A DNA stretch of 23,269 bases from Candidatus Azambacteria bacterium (GTDB taxonomy: Bacteria; Patescibacteriota; Minisyncoccia; GWC2-36-17; JACQAJ01), in the NCBI GenBank assembly GCA_016195045.1, contig JACQAJ010000037.1, forward strand, positions 1 to 23,269, given 5' to 3'. Below are positions 6,594 through 15,385 of this stretch, piece by piece. A program made the translations under genes and the position numbers. How positions within the stretch are numbered: position 1 is the first letter of the stretch; every line of letters begins with the position of its first letter. Under the pieces are notes generated by a model. That model saw only the letters and a program-made list of their open reading frames with translations, ran no database searches and had not been told where the DNA came from.

Positions 6594-7679
6594 ATGAAAT
6601 TAATATGTAATCAAGAAAATTTAAAAATTTATTTAAATATTTTAGAAAGAATTTCTTCTAAAAATATTAATTTACCAATTATTTCTAATATCTTATTAGA
6701 AGCTGATAATAATAATTTAAATATTAAAGCGACTGACTTGGAATTAGCTTTAGAGATTAATATTAATTGTAAAACTGAAGAATCAGGAAAAGTAACTATT
6801 TCGACAAATTTACTTTCAAGTTTTGTTAATAATTTACCAAATGGAAATATTGAATTAGAAAGTTTTGGAAAAAATCTCAAAATTACTTGTAATAATTTTA
6901 ATGCTATGATTAATGGTCAGGAGCCAGAAGATTTTCCAATTTTTCCAAAAATAAATAAAGAAAAATCAGAGAAACTATATTTTCCAGATATTAAAAATGG
7001 ATTATTAAAATTAATTAATATTGTTCCAATTAATAATATTAGGCCAGAGATTCTTGGTGTTCTCTTAAAACCAGATGGTGAAAATTTTAAAATAGTGGCA
7101 ACAGATAGTTTTCGGTTAGGCGAAGTGACGATTAATAAAAAATTAAATTTTAACGAACCATTTATTATTCCCCTAAAAACAACCCAGGAAATAATAAAAA
7201 TTTTTGAAAATTCTGAAATAATTAATATCGCTTTTAGTCAAAATCAAATAATCTTTTTTAATGAAAAAATTACCTTTATTTCTAAATTAATAGATGGTGA
7301 GTACCCTAATTATCAATCAATTATTCCAAAAAAATTTGAAACTACTTTCTGCTCTACTAAAGATGAGCTGATTAGATTAGTCAAAGCAGTTAGTCCTTTT
7401 CTATCAAAAAGTAATGAAATGTCTTTAATGATTGAAAAGAAGCTTTTAAAAGTAAAAGCCAGTCATCCGGAAAAAGGGGAAGGTTTTTCCAGTTTAAATA
7501 TTCAAGTTGAGGGTGAGCCACTTGAAGTAAAACTTAATTATCGATTTTTTCTTGATGGCTTAAATAATATCAGCGAAAAAGAAGTATTTTTAGGCTTTGG
7601 CAGTTCGACTAGTCCAGCGATTATTAAATCCAGGAACGATCCCAACTATATCTACATTATTATGCCGATAAGAGGGTAA
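6594..7679 (+). CDS. dnaN: DNA polymerase III sliding clamp (beta subunit)
   Basis: Ring-forming processivity factor that tethers the replicative polymerase. The 361-aa protein is the usual length for three clamp folds: MKLICNQENLKIYLN opens domain 1, MINGQEPEDFPIFP closes it, ATDSFRLGEV lies in domain 2, and the C-terminus ends with the family's YIYIIMPIR. It is unusually rich in Asn, Ile and Lys because of the AT-rich codons. No SD precedes ATG 6594. It follows dnaA in the same orientation. Confidence 0.97.
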   Translation: MKLICNQENLKIYLNILERISSKNINLPIISNILLEADNNNLNIKATDLELALEININCKTEESGKVTISTNLLSSFVNNLPNGNIELESFGKNLKITCNNFNAMINGQEPEDFPIFPKINKEKSEKLYFPDIKNGLLKLINIVPINNIRPEILGVLLKPDGENFKIVATDSFRLGEVTINKKLNFNEPFIIPLKTTQEIIKIFENSEIINIAFSQNQIIFFNEKITFISKLIDGEYPNYQSIIPKKFETTFCSTKDELIRLVKAVSPFLSKSNEMSLMIEKKLLKVKASHPEKGEGFSSLNIQVEGEPLEVKLNYRFFLDGLNNISEKEVFLGFGSSTSPAIIKSRNDPNYIYIIMPIRG

Positions 7680-7968
7680 AATTTCTTTAATCAAGAAGAA
7701 GAAATAACCTAAATAAAGTTCCCAACATCTTTATTCTATAGAAGGCTGGAGATAACCCAACAAACAGAGTTTCTCTCTCAGCAAAATCAATAAGCTTCGT
7801 AAGTATTTTTGTTTTGGTGACCCTACTCTAAATTAAAGGATATGATGATTTGACTCTCGTTGTTGGTCAAAATCCGATTACGGGAGAGAAGTTAATTATG
7901 AGAAAATTAAAAACTACCCCATCTAATGATAAAGTAGTTTTTAATTTATAATAAATCTAGTTTAAAAC
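7680..7968. other. dnaN-HU convergent gap with a doubtful small ORF
   Basis: This 289-bp region separates converging genes. The only coding-like stretch is 7850-7951 (plus strand, TTG start, AAAGGA 9 nt upstream), 33 codons containing VVGQNPITGEKLIMRKLK. NPxTGEK recalls the arm of HU proteins (the adjacent HU gene has NPRTGEK), so it could be a decayed HU-like 3' end. The last third overlaps the terminator hairpin. Nothing else is recognised. Confidence 0.3.
7908..7944. terminator. Bidirectional terminator for dnaN and HU
   Basis: Perfect 11-bp arms, TTAAAAACTAC (7908-7918) and GTAGTTTTTAA (7934-7944), enclose a 15-nt loop. The stem itself supplies T-runs on both strands. It sits between the two converging genes. 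Confidence 0.7.
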
Positions 7969-8250
7969 TTATTTACAGGATTTAACTGCCTCTTTCAGTG
8001 ATTTTCCGGCTTTAAATTTTGGTACTGACTTAGAATCAATTTGAATTTTTTCTCCAGTTCTTGGGTTAACACCGGTTCGAGCAGCTCTTTTATTAACACT
8101 GAAACTGCCAAAACCAGTTATACTTACTTCATCATTTTTGGTTAGGGTTTCAATTATGGTATCAAAAATTGATTCAATTGCTTTCAGTGTATCAGACTTA
8201 GTTAAACTTAATTTATTCATCACTACTTCTGCTAATTTTTCTTTATTCAT
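7969..8250 (-). CDS. hup: HU-type nucleoid protein
   Basis: Small basic histone-like protein that bends and compacts DNA as a dimer. The 93 residues follow the family pattern: the helical part MNKEKLAEVVMNKLSLTKSD, then EVSITGFGSFSVNKRAARTG, the DNA-wrapping arm with NPRTGEKIQI, and the C-terminal FKAGKSLKEAV. The second position of the arm has the expected proline. The end VKSCK carries a cysteine, which is unusual. ATG 8250 has no SD. A promoter candidate lies at 8302-8331. Confidence 0.95.
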   Translation of the reverse strand: MNKEKLAEVVMNKLSLTKSDTLKAIESIFDTIIETLTKNDEVSITGFGSFSVNKRAARTGVNPRTGEKIQIDSKSVPKFKAGKSLKEAVKSCK

Positions 8251-8301
8251 TTTGGGGTAAAACCATAAAATCTATTTCATGGTCTATTAAATTAAACGAC
8301 C

Positions 8302-8331
8302 TTTATACAATAGATAATAATTAATTGTCAG
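8302..8331 (-). promoter_or_regulatory. Candidate HU promoter
   Basis: On the minus strand CTGACA (8331-8326) and TATAAA (8307-8302) are separated by 18 bp, predicting a leader of about 45 nt. It lies between rny and HU, so HU can be transcribed independently of rny. Confidence 0.45.
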
Positions 8332-8334
8332 TTC

Positions 8335-8355
8335 ATTATCTATTATCTATTATTC
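8335..8355. repeat. Heptamer repeat (ATTATCT)
   Basis: Two perfect ATTATCT units and a variant ATTATTC follow each other directly, 9 bp beyond the end of rny. It belongs to the set of 7-bp-period tracts found at several gene boundaries in this window. Confidence 0.7.
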
Positions 8356-8363
8356 GTTGTCAA

Positions 8364-9884
8364 TTATTTTGCGTATTCAATCGCCCTGGTTTCTCTAATA
8401 ACGTTTACTTTTATTTCACCCGGATATTTCATTTCCTTTTCAATCTCGGTGGCAATTTTTTTAGCCAGAATTATGGCCTCAGTATCGCTAACTAGCTCTG
8501 GTTTAACAAAAACTCGAACTTCTCTACCCGCTGAAATGGCATAGGACTTTTCTACGGCATCAAACGAATTAGCAATTTTTTCTAAGTCTTCCAATCGTTT
8601 AATATAATTTTCGATGGTTCCTCGACGGGCCCCCGGGCGACCACCAGATAAAGCATCAACGACTTGAACAATTACCGATTCAAGTGTTTCAAAGGGGTAT
8701 TCTTCATGATGGGATTGCATGGCCAGGACTATTCGTTCGTCCATATTAAACTTGCGTAATATTTTTCTGCCAATTTCAACGTGGGTACCGACAACTTCAT
8801 GGTCAACTGCTTTACCGATATCATGGAAAAGGGCTCCGACTCGAGAAATCTGAACATCAGCGCTCACTTCCGCCGCTAGCATACCAGCAAGATGAGCCAT
8901 CTCTAAAGAGTGTTTGAGCACGCTTTGTCCAAAACTAGTTCGATAATGGAGTCGACCCAAAAGGTGAATTAATTTGGGATCAACACCAGGGACGCCAACC
9001 TCAAAAACCGCTTCTTCGCCTTTTTTCTGAATTTCTTTTTCAATTTCTTCTTCTGCTTTTAGGACTAACTCTTCAATTCTGGCTGGTTGAATTCTTCCAT
9101 CAGCAATTAATTTTTCTAAGGCTACCTTAGCCACATTTCTTCTGACGGAATCAAAACAAGAAAGAGTAATGGCACCAGGAGTATCATCAACAATTAAGGT
9201 GACCCCGGTCGCTTTTTCAAAAGATCGAATATTTCGACCTTCTTTACCGATAATTTTTCCTTTAATTTCTTCGCTGGCGACCTGGATGGTGGTTGTCGAG
9301 GTTTCCGCGCTTTGAGCGGAAGCCATTCGTTGCATCACAAATAAAAGAGTTTCCTTGGCCTTTCTTTCAATTTCGGTATGAGATTCATTTTGAAGTTTGA
9401 TTAACCGTTTGGCTAAATTATCTTTTTCTTCAATTTCAGTTTGTTCAAAAATTTTCTTTTTGGCTTCTTCTTTGGTTAAACTAGCAATTGATTCTAATTT
9501 TTTTAATTCCTCGACTCGAGCATTTTCAATTTTTACTTTTATCTCGGCCACTTTTTTAATCTCTTCTTTTAAATTTTCTTCTTTTTTGTCGTAAAGATTA
9601 ACCTTCTGCTCCAATTGTTCGCTTTGCTTAACAAACTTATCTTCTATTTTTTTTAGCAGTTCTTGCCCTTTTTTATTTTCTTGAATCGCTTCATTTTTAA
9701 TTTCCAGGGCTTTATTTTGAGCTTCAAAAGTTATTTCTTTAGCCCTTTCTTTAGCCTCGTTGACAATTTTATCTAACTGATGTTCGGCGCTGGCCAGTCT
9801 TTTTCGATTGATTACTTGTCTAATTATGTAACCTAAAGAGAACCCGACCACTAAAAAAAGTAGACCTATAATTATTAAATTCAT
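8364..9884 (-). CDS. rny: Ribonuclease Y
   Basis: Membrane-anchored endoribonuclease that starts mRNA decay. The 506-aa protein has the full domain order: an N-terminal transmembrane helix (about residues 3-23), a long charged coiled coil (about 30-190), a KH domain with IIGKEGRNIRSFEKATGV, and an HD metal-dependent phosphohydrolase domain with the catalytic ALFHDIGKAVDHE and the later SHHEEYP. The C-terminus ends RETRAIEYAK, as in family members. ATG 9884 has no SD. A promoter candidate lies at 9955-9981. Confidence 0.97.
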   Translation of the reverse strand: MNLIIIGLLFLVVGFSLGYIIRQVINRKRLASAEHQLDKIVNEAKERAKEITFEAQNKALEIKNEAIQENKKGQELLKKIEDKFVKQSEQLEQKVNLYDKKEENLKEEIKKVAEIKVKIENARVEELKKLESIASLTKEEAKKKIFEQTEIEEKDNLAKRLIKLQNESHTEIERKAKETLLFVMQRMASAQSAETSTTTIQVASEEIKGKIIGKEGRNIRSFEKATGVTLIVDDTPGAITLSCFDSVRRNVAKVALEKLIADGRIQPARIEELVLKAEEEIEKEIQKKGEEAVFEVGVPGVDPKLIHLLGRLHYRTSFGQSVLKHSLEMAHLAGMLAAEVSADVQISRVGALFHDIGKAVDHEVVGTHVEIGRKILRKFNMDERIVLAMQSHHEEYPFETLESVIVQVVDALSGGRPGARRGTIENYIKRLEDLEKIANSFDAVEKSYAISAGREVRVFVKPELVSDTEAIILAKKIATEIEKEMKYPGEIKVNVIRETRAIEYAK

Positions 9885-9954
9885 ATAATTTTTGTTTAAA
9901 TTTAGCCATTTTTATGTTTAGGGCTGGTTAATTTAAATATTAGCTATTATTAAT

Positions 9955-9981
9955 AGTATAAAATATTGTAATTTTTGTCAA
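9955..9981 (-). promoter_or_regulatory. Candidate rny promoter
   Basis: On the minus strand a perfect TTGACA (9981-9976) is followed after 15 bp by TATACT (9960-9955). The boxes are strong but the spacing is short. The leader would be about 65 nt. Confidence 0.5.
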
Positions 9982-10032
9982 AAAAATGAGGCCACCATGA
10001 TCATCCAATAATTAATAGGTTTAATCATAAAT

Positions 10033-10422
10033 TTATGATAATTTTGAAATCTGGTTAATTTCTTTTTTCAAATTTACGTCCAATGTTTCAACTCGCATTT
10101 TTTGAGAAAAATAGAGAAGAGAATAATCGACAAAAGATAATTTTTCATTTTTCTGAGAAAGGTAGAAGTTGGTTATCTGATGTAATAAGGTTACTGAAGA
10201 ACCATAAATTTCAATATCTTTATTATTAGCGGTATATTTTATAAATTCATCGGCAGTTCTTTTATCAACTTCTTGACAAAGAATCGTAACTGTTTCGAGT
10301 AAAACATATTCTGGTAAAATAATTGATTTTGAGATACCTTTAAAAATCTTCACTGCCTTTTGATGATTAGAATCATTGGTATTCAAAAGGGCAATCCAAA
10401 TATTTGAATCAAGAATTACCAT
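10033..10422 (-). CDS. PIN-domain toxin, VapC-like
   Basis: Probable sequence-specific endoribonuclease of a type II toxin-antitoxin pair. The four acidic PIN residues are seen: D5 in VILDSNIW, E43 in PEYVLLETV, D99 in SFVDYSLLY and D115 in TLDVNL. ATG 10422 (MVILDSN) is chosen over TTG/ATG further upstream because PIN proteins begin at this strand; this gives 129 aa. It overlaps the antitoxin gene end by 14 nt, so the two are co-translated. The target RNA is not predictable here. Confidence 0.85.
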   Translation of the reverse strand: MVILDSNIWIALLNTNDSNHQKAVKIFKGISKSIILPEYVLLETVTILCQEVDKRTADEFIKYTANNKDIEIYGSSVTLLHQITNFYLSQKNEKLSFVDYSLLYFSQKMRVETLDVNLKKEINQISKLS

Positions 10423-10645
10423 AAAGAATAGCATCAATTTTCTGACTTAAATTTTTAGGCCCCTTAAATTGAATTTTTTTAAGATCGGAACTTGTATATT
10501 GTTTTTTGTCTACCTCTTTATACGGTAAAAGCTGAAATAATGGCTTAGATCTTTTAACCACAATAAAAGCCTCTCCCCGTAAAGATCTTTCAGAAATGGT
10601 ATTTAAATTTTTATATAATTCTTTAACACCAATGATTTGAACCAT
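10409..10645 (-). CDS. Phd/YefM-type antitoxin
   Basis: A 78-aa antitoxin partner of the PIN toxin. VQIIGVKELYKNLNTISERS followed by GEAFIVVKRSKPLFQLLPY is the Phd/YefM DNA-binding fold. The remaining C-terminal third (about 45-78) would be the toxin-neutralising tail. Antitoxins of this type bind their own promoter, and an imperfect palindrome lies directly before the ATG. The pair is a self-contained accessory cassette between rny and gpmI. Confidence 0.85.
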   Translation of the reverse strand: MVQIIGVKELYKNLNTISERSLRGEAFIVVKRSKPLFQLLPYKEVDKKQYTSSDLKKIQFKGPKNLSQKIDAILYGNS

Positions 10646-10686
10646 ATTAGTAAGTTAATTTAAGAACTGACTTAAGTTTAACTAAT
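10646..10686 (-). promoter_or_regulatory. Imperfect palindrome, possible antitoxin operator
   Basis: ATTAGT (10646-10651) and ACTAAT (10681-10686) form the outer arms and TTAAG (10660-10664) with CTTAA (10671-10675) the inner ones; an indel makes the full dyad imperfect. It begins at the base before the antitoxin ATG. Autoregulation is inferred from family habit. Confidence 0.4.
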
Positions 10687-10810
10687 ATGAAATTAAAATG
10701 CAAGTCCCAGTCTTGCATTAGATAAGACTTTGGGTTGTAAAAATAAATTCTAAAGAGTAAAATCAATAATATTAATATTAAGAGCTGGAAAATAGAATTT
10801 GGAATTATTC

Positions 10811-10845
10811 TAGATTCTAGATTCTAGATTCTAGATTCTAGATTC
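10811..10845. repeat. Heptamer tract (TAGATTC)x5 abutting gpmI
   Basis: Five perfect tandem TAGATTC units end one base before the gpmI ATG at 10847, so the whole proximal leader of gpmI is simple repeat and no SD can exist there. Copy-number slippage could alter leader length. Confidence 0.95.
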
Positions 10846-10846
10846 T

Positions 10847-12424
10847 ATGAACAAAGTTATTTTAGTAATTTTAGATGGTTTTGGAATTAAGACCAAGTAT
10901 TTCGGTAATGCTATTTCAAAAGCCAAAACACCAACCATTGATTATTTATTGGCTAATTATCTAGCCGGAGCTTTAAAAGCCGCGGGGGTGGCCGTTGGGT
11001 TACCCTTTCAAGAGCCTGGTAATTCTGAAGTTGGTCATATTACTATCTCGGCGGGCCGGATTGTTTATCAAATTCTTCAAGAAATTTCTTTTACAATCGC
11101 CGATGGCCGATTTTTTAAAAATCCAACACTTTTGGAAAATATTAACCATGTTAAAAAAAATAAAAGCCAACTTCATTTTGTGGGACTAGTTTCTAATAGT
11201 TCGGTCCATAGTTATCTGGAACATTTATTGGCTTTAATGGAATTAGCTAAAAAAGAAAATCTCGATGATTTTGTGATTCATTTTATCAGTGATGGCAAGG
11301 ATGATAAACCAGAAAATGGAGTCGAGGTCTGCCGGTCAGTGATGGATAAAATTAAGGAACTTAGGATTGGTCGAATTGGCACGATGATTGGAAGATTTTA
11401 TGCTATGGAAAGAGATGGGTATTGGGAGAGAACCGAAACTACTTATAATCTTTTAACTCAAGGTTTAGGTGAAAAAATTTCTGATCCAATTGATTATTTA
11501 AAAACTTCTTATCAGAATAATTTAACCGATGAATTTATTAAGCCAGCCATTTTAAGTTATCAAGATTCAAGATTCAAGATTCAAGATTCAAGAATTAAGG
11601 ATAACGATGCGGTAGTTTTTTTTAATTTTCGAAAAGATTCCATGAGGCAACTAGCTCAATCTTTTGTTGGAGATGATTTTAAATTTTTTGGGAGAAAGAA
11701 ATTAAACAATCTTTTTATTTCTACTTTCACCAGGTATGATGATAATTTAAATACTCATATTATTTTTGAGCCTCTCAGGGTGAAAAATTCTTTAGCGGAA
11801 GTAATTGAGAAGAATAATTTAAAACAATTAAGAATTGGAGAAAGTTTTAAATATGCCCATATTAGCTATTTTTTTAATTGTGGCCAAGAAACGGCTTATA
11901 AAAATGAAGAACGGATTATTGTGCCATCGCTTGATGAAATAACGATCGAAGATAACCCCCAATTGATGGCTCCTTGGTTAACTCAAAATCTTATTAAGGC
12001 GATGAAAGAAAAAAGACACGATTTTATTGTAGTTAATTTTGCTAATGCCGATGTTTTAGGTCATACAGGAAACTTTGAAGCGATCGTTAAAGCTATTGAA
12101 TCTTTAGACAATCAACTTAGTTATATTTTAGAAGAATTAGATGATTGGACTTTAATTATTACGGCTGACCATGGAAATGCCGAAGAAAAAATTGATATTT
12201 TTAATGGTGAAGTTAGAACTGGACACTCTTTAAACAATGTTCCTTTTTGGTTAGTTGATCAGACCTTCAAAAAAAATATTCCTCAAAAAATTAAACTTGA
12301 TGATCTCAAGGTCATTGGTTTACTTTCCGATGTGGCGCCCACAATTCTCGATATTTTAAGGATTGAAAAACCTAGTGAAATGACGGGCGAAAGTCTATTG
12401 AAGCAATTAATAATTGACAATTGA
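10847..12424 (+). CDS. gpmI: 2,3-bisphosphoglycerate-independent phosphoglycerate mutase
   Basis: Interconverts 3- and 2-phosphoglycerate in glycolysis using two Mn ions. The alkaline-phosphatase-like core is visible: metal-binding D10 in ILDGFG, catalytic S60 in GNSEVGH, RIGTMIGRFYAMERDGYWER, and ITADHGNAEE plus GHSLNNVPF near the end. At 525 aa it is slightly long. A heptamer tract inside the gene (11561-11593) adds the repetitive segment QDSRFKIQDSRIKD at residues 239-252, in the region between the domains. The ATG directly follows another heptamer tract. The stop overlaps the longest possible ftsK frame. Confidence 0.95.
   Translation: MNKVILVILDGFGIKTKYFGNAISKAKTPTIDYLLANYLAGALKAAGVAVGLPFQEPGNSEVGHITISAGRIVYQILQEISFTIADGRFFKNPTLLENINHVKKNKSQLHFVGLVSNSSVHSYLEHLLALMELAKKENLDDFVIHFISDGKDDKPENGVEVCRSVMDKIKELRIGRIGTMIGRFYAMERDGYWERTETTYNLLTQGLGEKISDPIDYLKTSYQNNLTDEFIKPAILSYQDSRFKIQDSRIKDNDAVVFFNFRKDSMRQLAQSFVGDDFKFFGRKKLNNLFISTFTRYDDNLNTHIIFEPLRVKNSLAEVIEKNNLKQLRIGESFKYAHISYFFNCGQETAYKNEERIIVPSLDEITIEDNPQLMAPWLTQNLIKAMKEKRHDFIVVNFANADVLGHTGNFEAIVKAIESLDNQLSYILEELDDWTLIITADHGNAEEKIDIFNGEVRTGHSLNNVPFWLVDQTFKKNIPQKIKLDDLKVIGLLSDVAPTILDILRIEKPSEMTGESLLKQLIIDN
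11561..11593. repeat. In-frame heptamer tract (CAAGATT)x4 within gpmI
   Basis: Four perfect CAAGATT units plus a partial fifth lie inside the coding sequence. Three heptamers equal seven codons, so QDSR recurs at residues 239-242 and 246-249. The frame stays open on both sides. Confidence 0.95.
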
Positions 12425-12461
12425 TAATCAACGGGAGATAATTCAACTACCAGTTAAATTT

Positions 12462-14663
12462 ATGTCCAAGAAAAACAAGAAAAATAATAAAGAAAACAAA
12501 AAAGATTATTTTGGGGGTTTTGAGAAAACTGATATCAATAAAAGATTTTCCGATCTTCATCCGGAAACTAAAAAAACCACGATCGGTGTTATTTTTTTGG
12601 CTTTTGGTATTTTGGTTAGTCTAAGTTATTTTCATTTAGCTGGTCGTTTTGGAGAGTTTTTTTATACTGCTTTTAATGTTCTTTTGGGCTACGGTTTTTT
12701 CCTGATTCCTTTGACGCTTTTTCTTGTGGCCATAGTTTTTTTATTTTCCCATCGCCCCAATCTTTATTTTTCTTTAATCTTTGGATCAGTTATTTTTTTA
12801 ATTTCGATTTTAGCGCTCTTGGAAATCTATGACCATAATAGTAAAGAATTAGGTGGTTGGATTGGGTTTATTATTGCTTATCCGCTTCAAATGATTTTTG
12901 ATCGGATTGGGAGTTCAGTTATTTTGGTGGCGACTCTTTTAGTTTCTTTGGCGCTTATTTTCAATATTCACTTTAAACGTTTACTCGGTTTTAAAGAAGA
13001 CGAAAACGGCAAGTTAATTAAACATAAAGAAGTTAATCCCAAAAAAGTTTCCAATGAAGAAGAGGGAGAGTTTGAGTCTGTTCAGGTTGAAGATTTATCT
13101 AGGTCCACTGAAGGGGCGGCCAAAAAGAAAGATGACAGAAAATCAAAAATTGGCGAGCCGGTTTATCGGATGTTAAGACAAAAATTTCAGTGGACCATAC
13201 CGCCTTTTAGTCTTTTAATCAAAGGGGCTGATAAACCGGAAGCCGGAGATGTTAAGGCTTATTCAGGAATTATTCAAAAAACCTTAGCTGATTTTGGCAT
13301 TCCGGTCGAGATGAGTGAGATTAATACTGGGCCAACAGTAACTCAATATACTTTGAAGCCATCTCAAGGAATTAAGTTAGCAAAAATTACGGCATTGGCT
13401 AATGATCTATCACTGGCTTTGGCCGCTCATCCATTACGAATTGAGGCGCCGATTCCGGGAAAATCTCTGGTGGGAATTGAAATTCCTAATAAAAATATCA
13501 CAACAGTTCGAGTTAGAAATCTTCTTGAGCGAGATGAATTTTTAAAAAATCCCACCCCCTTACTTTATCCTTTGGGTATTGATGTCTCGGGTAATCCTAG
13601 TTACGTTGATTTAGCGTCTATGCCCCATCTTTTAATTTGTGGATCAACTGGAAGCGGTAAATCAGCCGCGATTCATAATATTTTAACTGCTTTTCTTTTT
13701 AAAAATTCGCCTGAAATTTTAAAATTAGTTTTAATTGATCCTAAAAAAGTGGAGCTAGTTTTTTATTCTGATGTGCCTCATTTAATTTCCGGAGTGATTA
13801 ATAATGCTAAAGACGCGGTTTTGGCTTTACGTTTTATGGCCAAAGAGATGGATCGTCGCTATGAAATTTTAGCCAAGAAGAGAGTCCGAGACATCAATTC
13901 TTACAATACCCACCTTAAAGAAGACGAAGAACTGATGCCCTATATTGTTGTTGTTGTTGATGAGTTAGCTGATTTAATGTTAACTTATCCTAGAGAGGTG
14001 GAAGCTTCGATTGTTCGATTAGCTCAAATGGCCAGAGCGGTCGGAATTCACTTAATTATTTCCACTCAAAGACCGTCGGTTGAAGTGATTACTGGGTTAA
14101 TCAAAGCTAATATTACTTCTAGAATGGCTTTTGCGGTGGCTTCTCAAATAGACTCCCGAACCATAATTGATTCTTCAGGAGCCGAAAAACTTTTAGGTCG
14201 AGGTGATATGCTTTTTATTTCTTCGACTAATCCCAAGCCAAAAAGAATTCAGGGCAGCTATATTACCGAAGAGGAGGTTAAGAAAGTTACTAATTATTTA
14301 GAGGGTATTAATATTCAAATAAAAGACGATGTTCAGCAAAATCTTTCCGACTTTTTATCAAAAGCCAAGATTGAAACGGAAGGTAATGGGCCAGTTAATG
14401 TTGATTTTGGGGACGGCGGTGACGATGATGATCTCTATGAAGAAGCTAAAAAAATAGTTACCGAAGCAGGTAAGGGATCCGCTTCTTTCTTGCAGAGGCG
14501 CTTGAGAATTGGTTATGCTCGGGCGGCGAGACTGCTCGATATGATGGAGCGAGATGGAGTAATTTCTGGAGCCGACGGAGCCAAACCCAGAATGGTTTTA
14601 AGAGATTCTTTTGATGCAGAATTTGAAAACAAGGAAGGAGGAATAGAGGAAACCCAGATTTAA
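12462..14663 (+). CDS. ftsK: FtsK/SpoIIIE DNA translocase
   Basis: Septal DNA pump that clears and aligns chromosomes at division. Taking ATG 12462 (MSKKNKKNNK) gives 733 aa; the in-frame TTG at 12414 would overlap gpmI by 11 nt and is less likely. The first ~175 residues hold a lysine-rich start and four membrane helices. The RecA-like motor has Walker A GSTGSGKS at 394-401, Walker B PYIVVVVDELADLM and STQRPSVEVITGLIKAN. A C-terminal winged-helix gamma domain (GSASFLQRRLRIGYARAARL) would read polarity sequences. The linker is short. The last codons (EETQI) run into a heptamer tract. Confidence 0.95.
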   Translation: MSKKNKKNNKENKKDYFGGFEKTDINKRFSDLHPETKKTTIGVIFLAFGILVSLSYFHLAGRFGEFFYTAFNVLLGYGFFLIPLTLFLVAIVFLFSHRPNLYFSLIFGSVIFLISILALLEIYDHNSKELGGWIGFIIAYPLQMIFDRIGSSVILVATLLVSLALIFNIHFKRLLGFKEDENGKLIKHKEVNPKKVSNEEEGEFESVQVEDLSRSTEGAAKKKDDRKSKIGEPVYRMLRQKFQWTIPPFSLLIKGADKPEAGDVKAYSGIIQKTLADFGIPVEMSEINTGPTVTQYTLKPSQGIKLAKITALANDLSLALAAHPLRIEAPIPGKSLVGIEIPNKNITTVRVRNLLERDEFLKNPTPLLYPLGIDVSGNPSYVDLASMPHLLICGSTGSGKSAAIHNILTAFLFKNSPEILKLVLIDPKKVELVFYSDVPHLISGVINNAKDAVLALRFMAKEMDRRYEILAKKRVRDINSYNTHLKEDEELMPYIVVVVDELADLMLTYPREVEASIVRLAQMARAVGIHLIISTQRPSVEVITGLIKANITSRMAFAVASQIDSRTIIDSSGAEKLLGRGDMLFISSTNPKPKRIQGSYITEEEVKKVTNYLEGINIQIKDDVQQNLSDFLSKAKIETEGNGPVNVDFGDGGDDDDLYEEAKKIVTEAGKGSASFLQRRLRIGYARAARLLDMMERDGVISGADGAKPRMVLRDSFDAEFENKEGGIEETQI

Positions 14664-14723
14664 GATTTAAGAATTAAGGTTTGTTAATAATTAATAAATC
14701 TAAAATCTAAAATCTAAAATCTG
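14656..14723. repeat. Two heptamer tracts between ftsK and the RodZ-like gene
   Basis: AGATTTA twice plus a variant (14656-14676) contains the ftsK stop codon. AAATCTA three times plus AAATCTG (14696-14723) ends just before the next GTG start. The units are near reverse complements of each other, so the two tracts could pair as a hairpin. Confidence 0.85.
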
Positions 14724-14730
14724 AAATTAT

Positions 14731-15351
14731 GTGTCTGATTTTTCAAACAAAATAAAAGAACAAAGAGCTAATCTAAAAATTTCTCTGGAAGATTTGGCGG
14801 CTAAAACTAAAATTCCTTTGAGATATTTAAATTGGCTTGAAAATGACGAATTTAGCAAATTACCAGCCCCAGTTTATATAGTTGGCATTCTTAAGGTTTA
14901 CGCTAAATTTATGAGATTAAACTCCGAGGAATTACTAGAAAACTATTTTAAAGAGGTTAACAAACCAAAGATTGTTGGGCAAACATCAAATTATTCTAAA
15001 AAACCTATTCATTTAAATCCAGAATTTTTAAGATTAACTATTATTATTATCATTTTTCTGTCAGTTTTTGGATATTTCATTTATCAAATAAGTAGTTTAA
15101 ATTTTAAACCAACAATTTTACTAACTCCCCTAGCTGATTTAGTTACTACCTCTGAAACCTTAATTTTTAAAGGCCAACTTAAACCCATTGATTCAAAATT
15201 AACCATTAACAATCAAGACATCTGGGTCAGTGAATCCGGTGAATTTAGTAAAGAGTTATTTTTGAATCTGGGATCCAATATTTTTGTTATCTCGGCTATT
15301 AGTAAATATGGCCAAAGAACGGAGCTAATTAGAAAAATTCTCCGACAGTAG
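14731..15351 (+). CDS. RodZ-like membrane protein with cytoplasmic HTH
   Basis: A 206-aa bitopic protein. Residues 1-70 form an Xre-type helix-turn-helix as in RodZ (IKEQRANLKISLEDLAAKTK, then YLNWLENDEFSKLPAP and YIVGILKVYAKFM). One transmembrane helix follows at about 97-117, and an extracellular beta-rich domain at about 125-206 resembles the Ig/glucodextranase-B-like domain of such proteins. In other bacteria RodZ links MreB to the wall machinery; no mreB is in this window. The start is GTG 14731; the ATG at 14729 is in another frame. It lies between ftsK and the zinc-ribbon protein, which suits a cell-envelope role. Confidence 0.75.
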   Translation: MSDFSNKIKEQRANLKISLEDLAAKTKIPLRYLNWLENDEFSKLPAPVYIVGILKVYAKFMRLNSEELLENYFKEVNKPKIVGQTSNYSKKPIHLNPEFLRLTIIIIIFLSVFGYFIYQISSLNFKPTILLTPLADLVTTSETLIFKGQLKPIDSKLTINNQDIWVSESGEFSKELFLNLGSNIFVISAISKYGQRTELIRKILRQ

Positions 15352-15385
15352 ATTTATTTGTTCATCGGTGATAACATAAACTTAT

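Noticed and set aside
12414..12461. TTG start giving FtsK 16 extra residues
   Set aside because: It overlaps gpmI, uses a rare start codon, and the ATG at 12462 gives a normal lysine-rich FtsK N-terminus.
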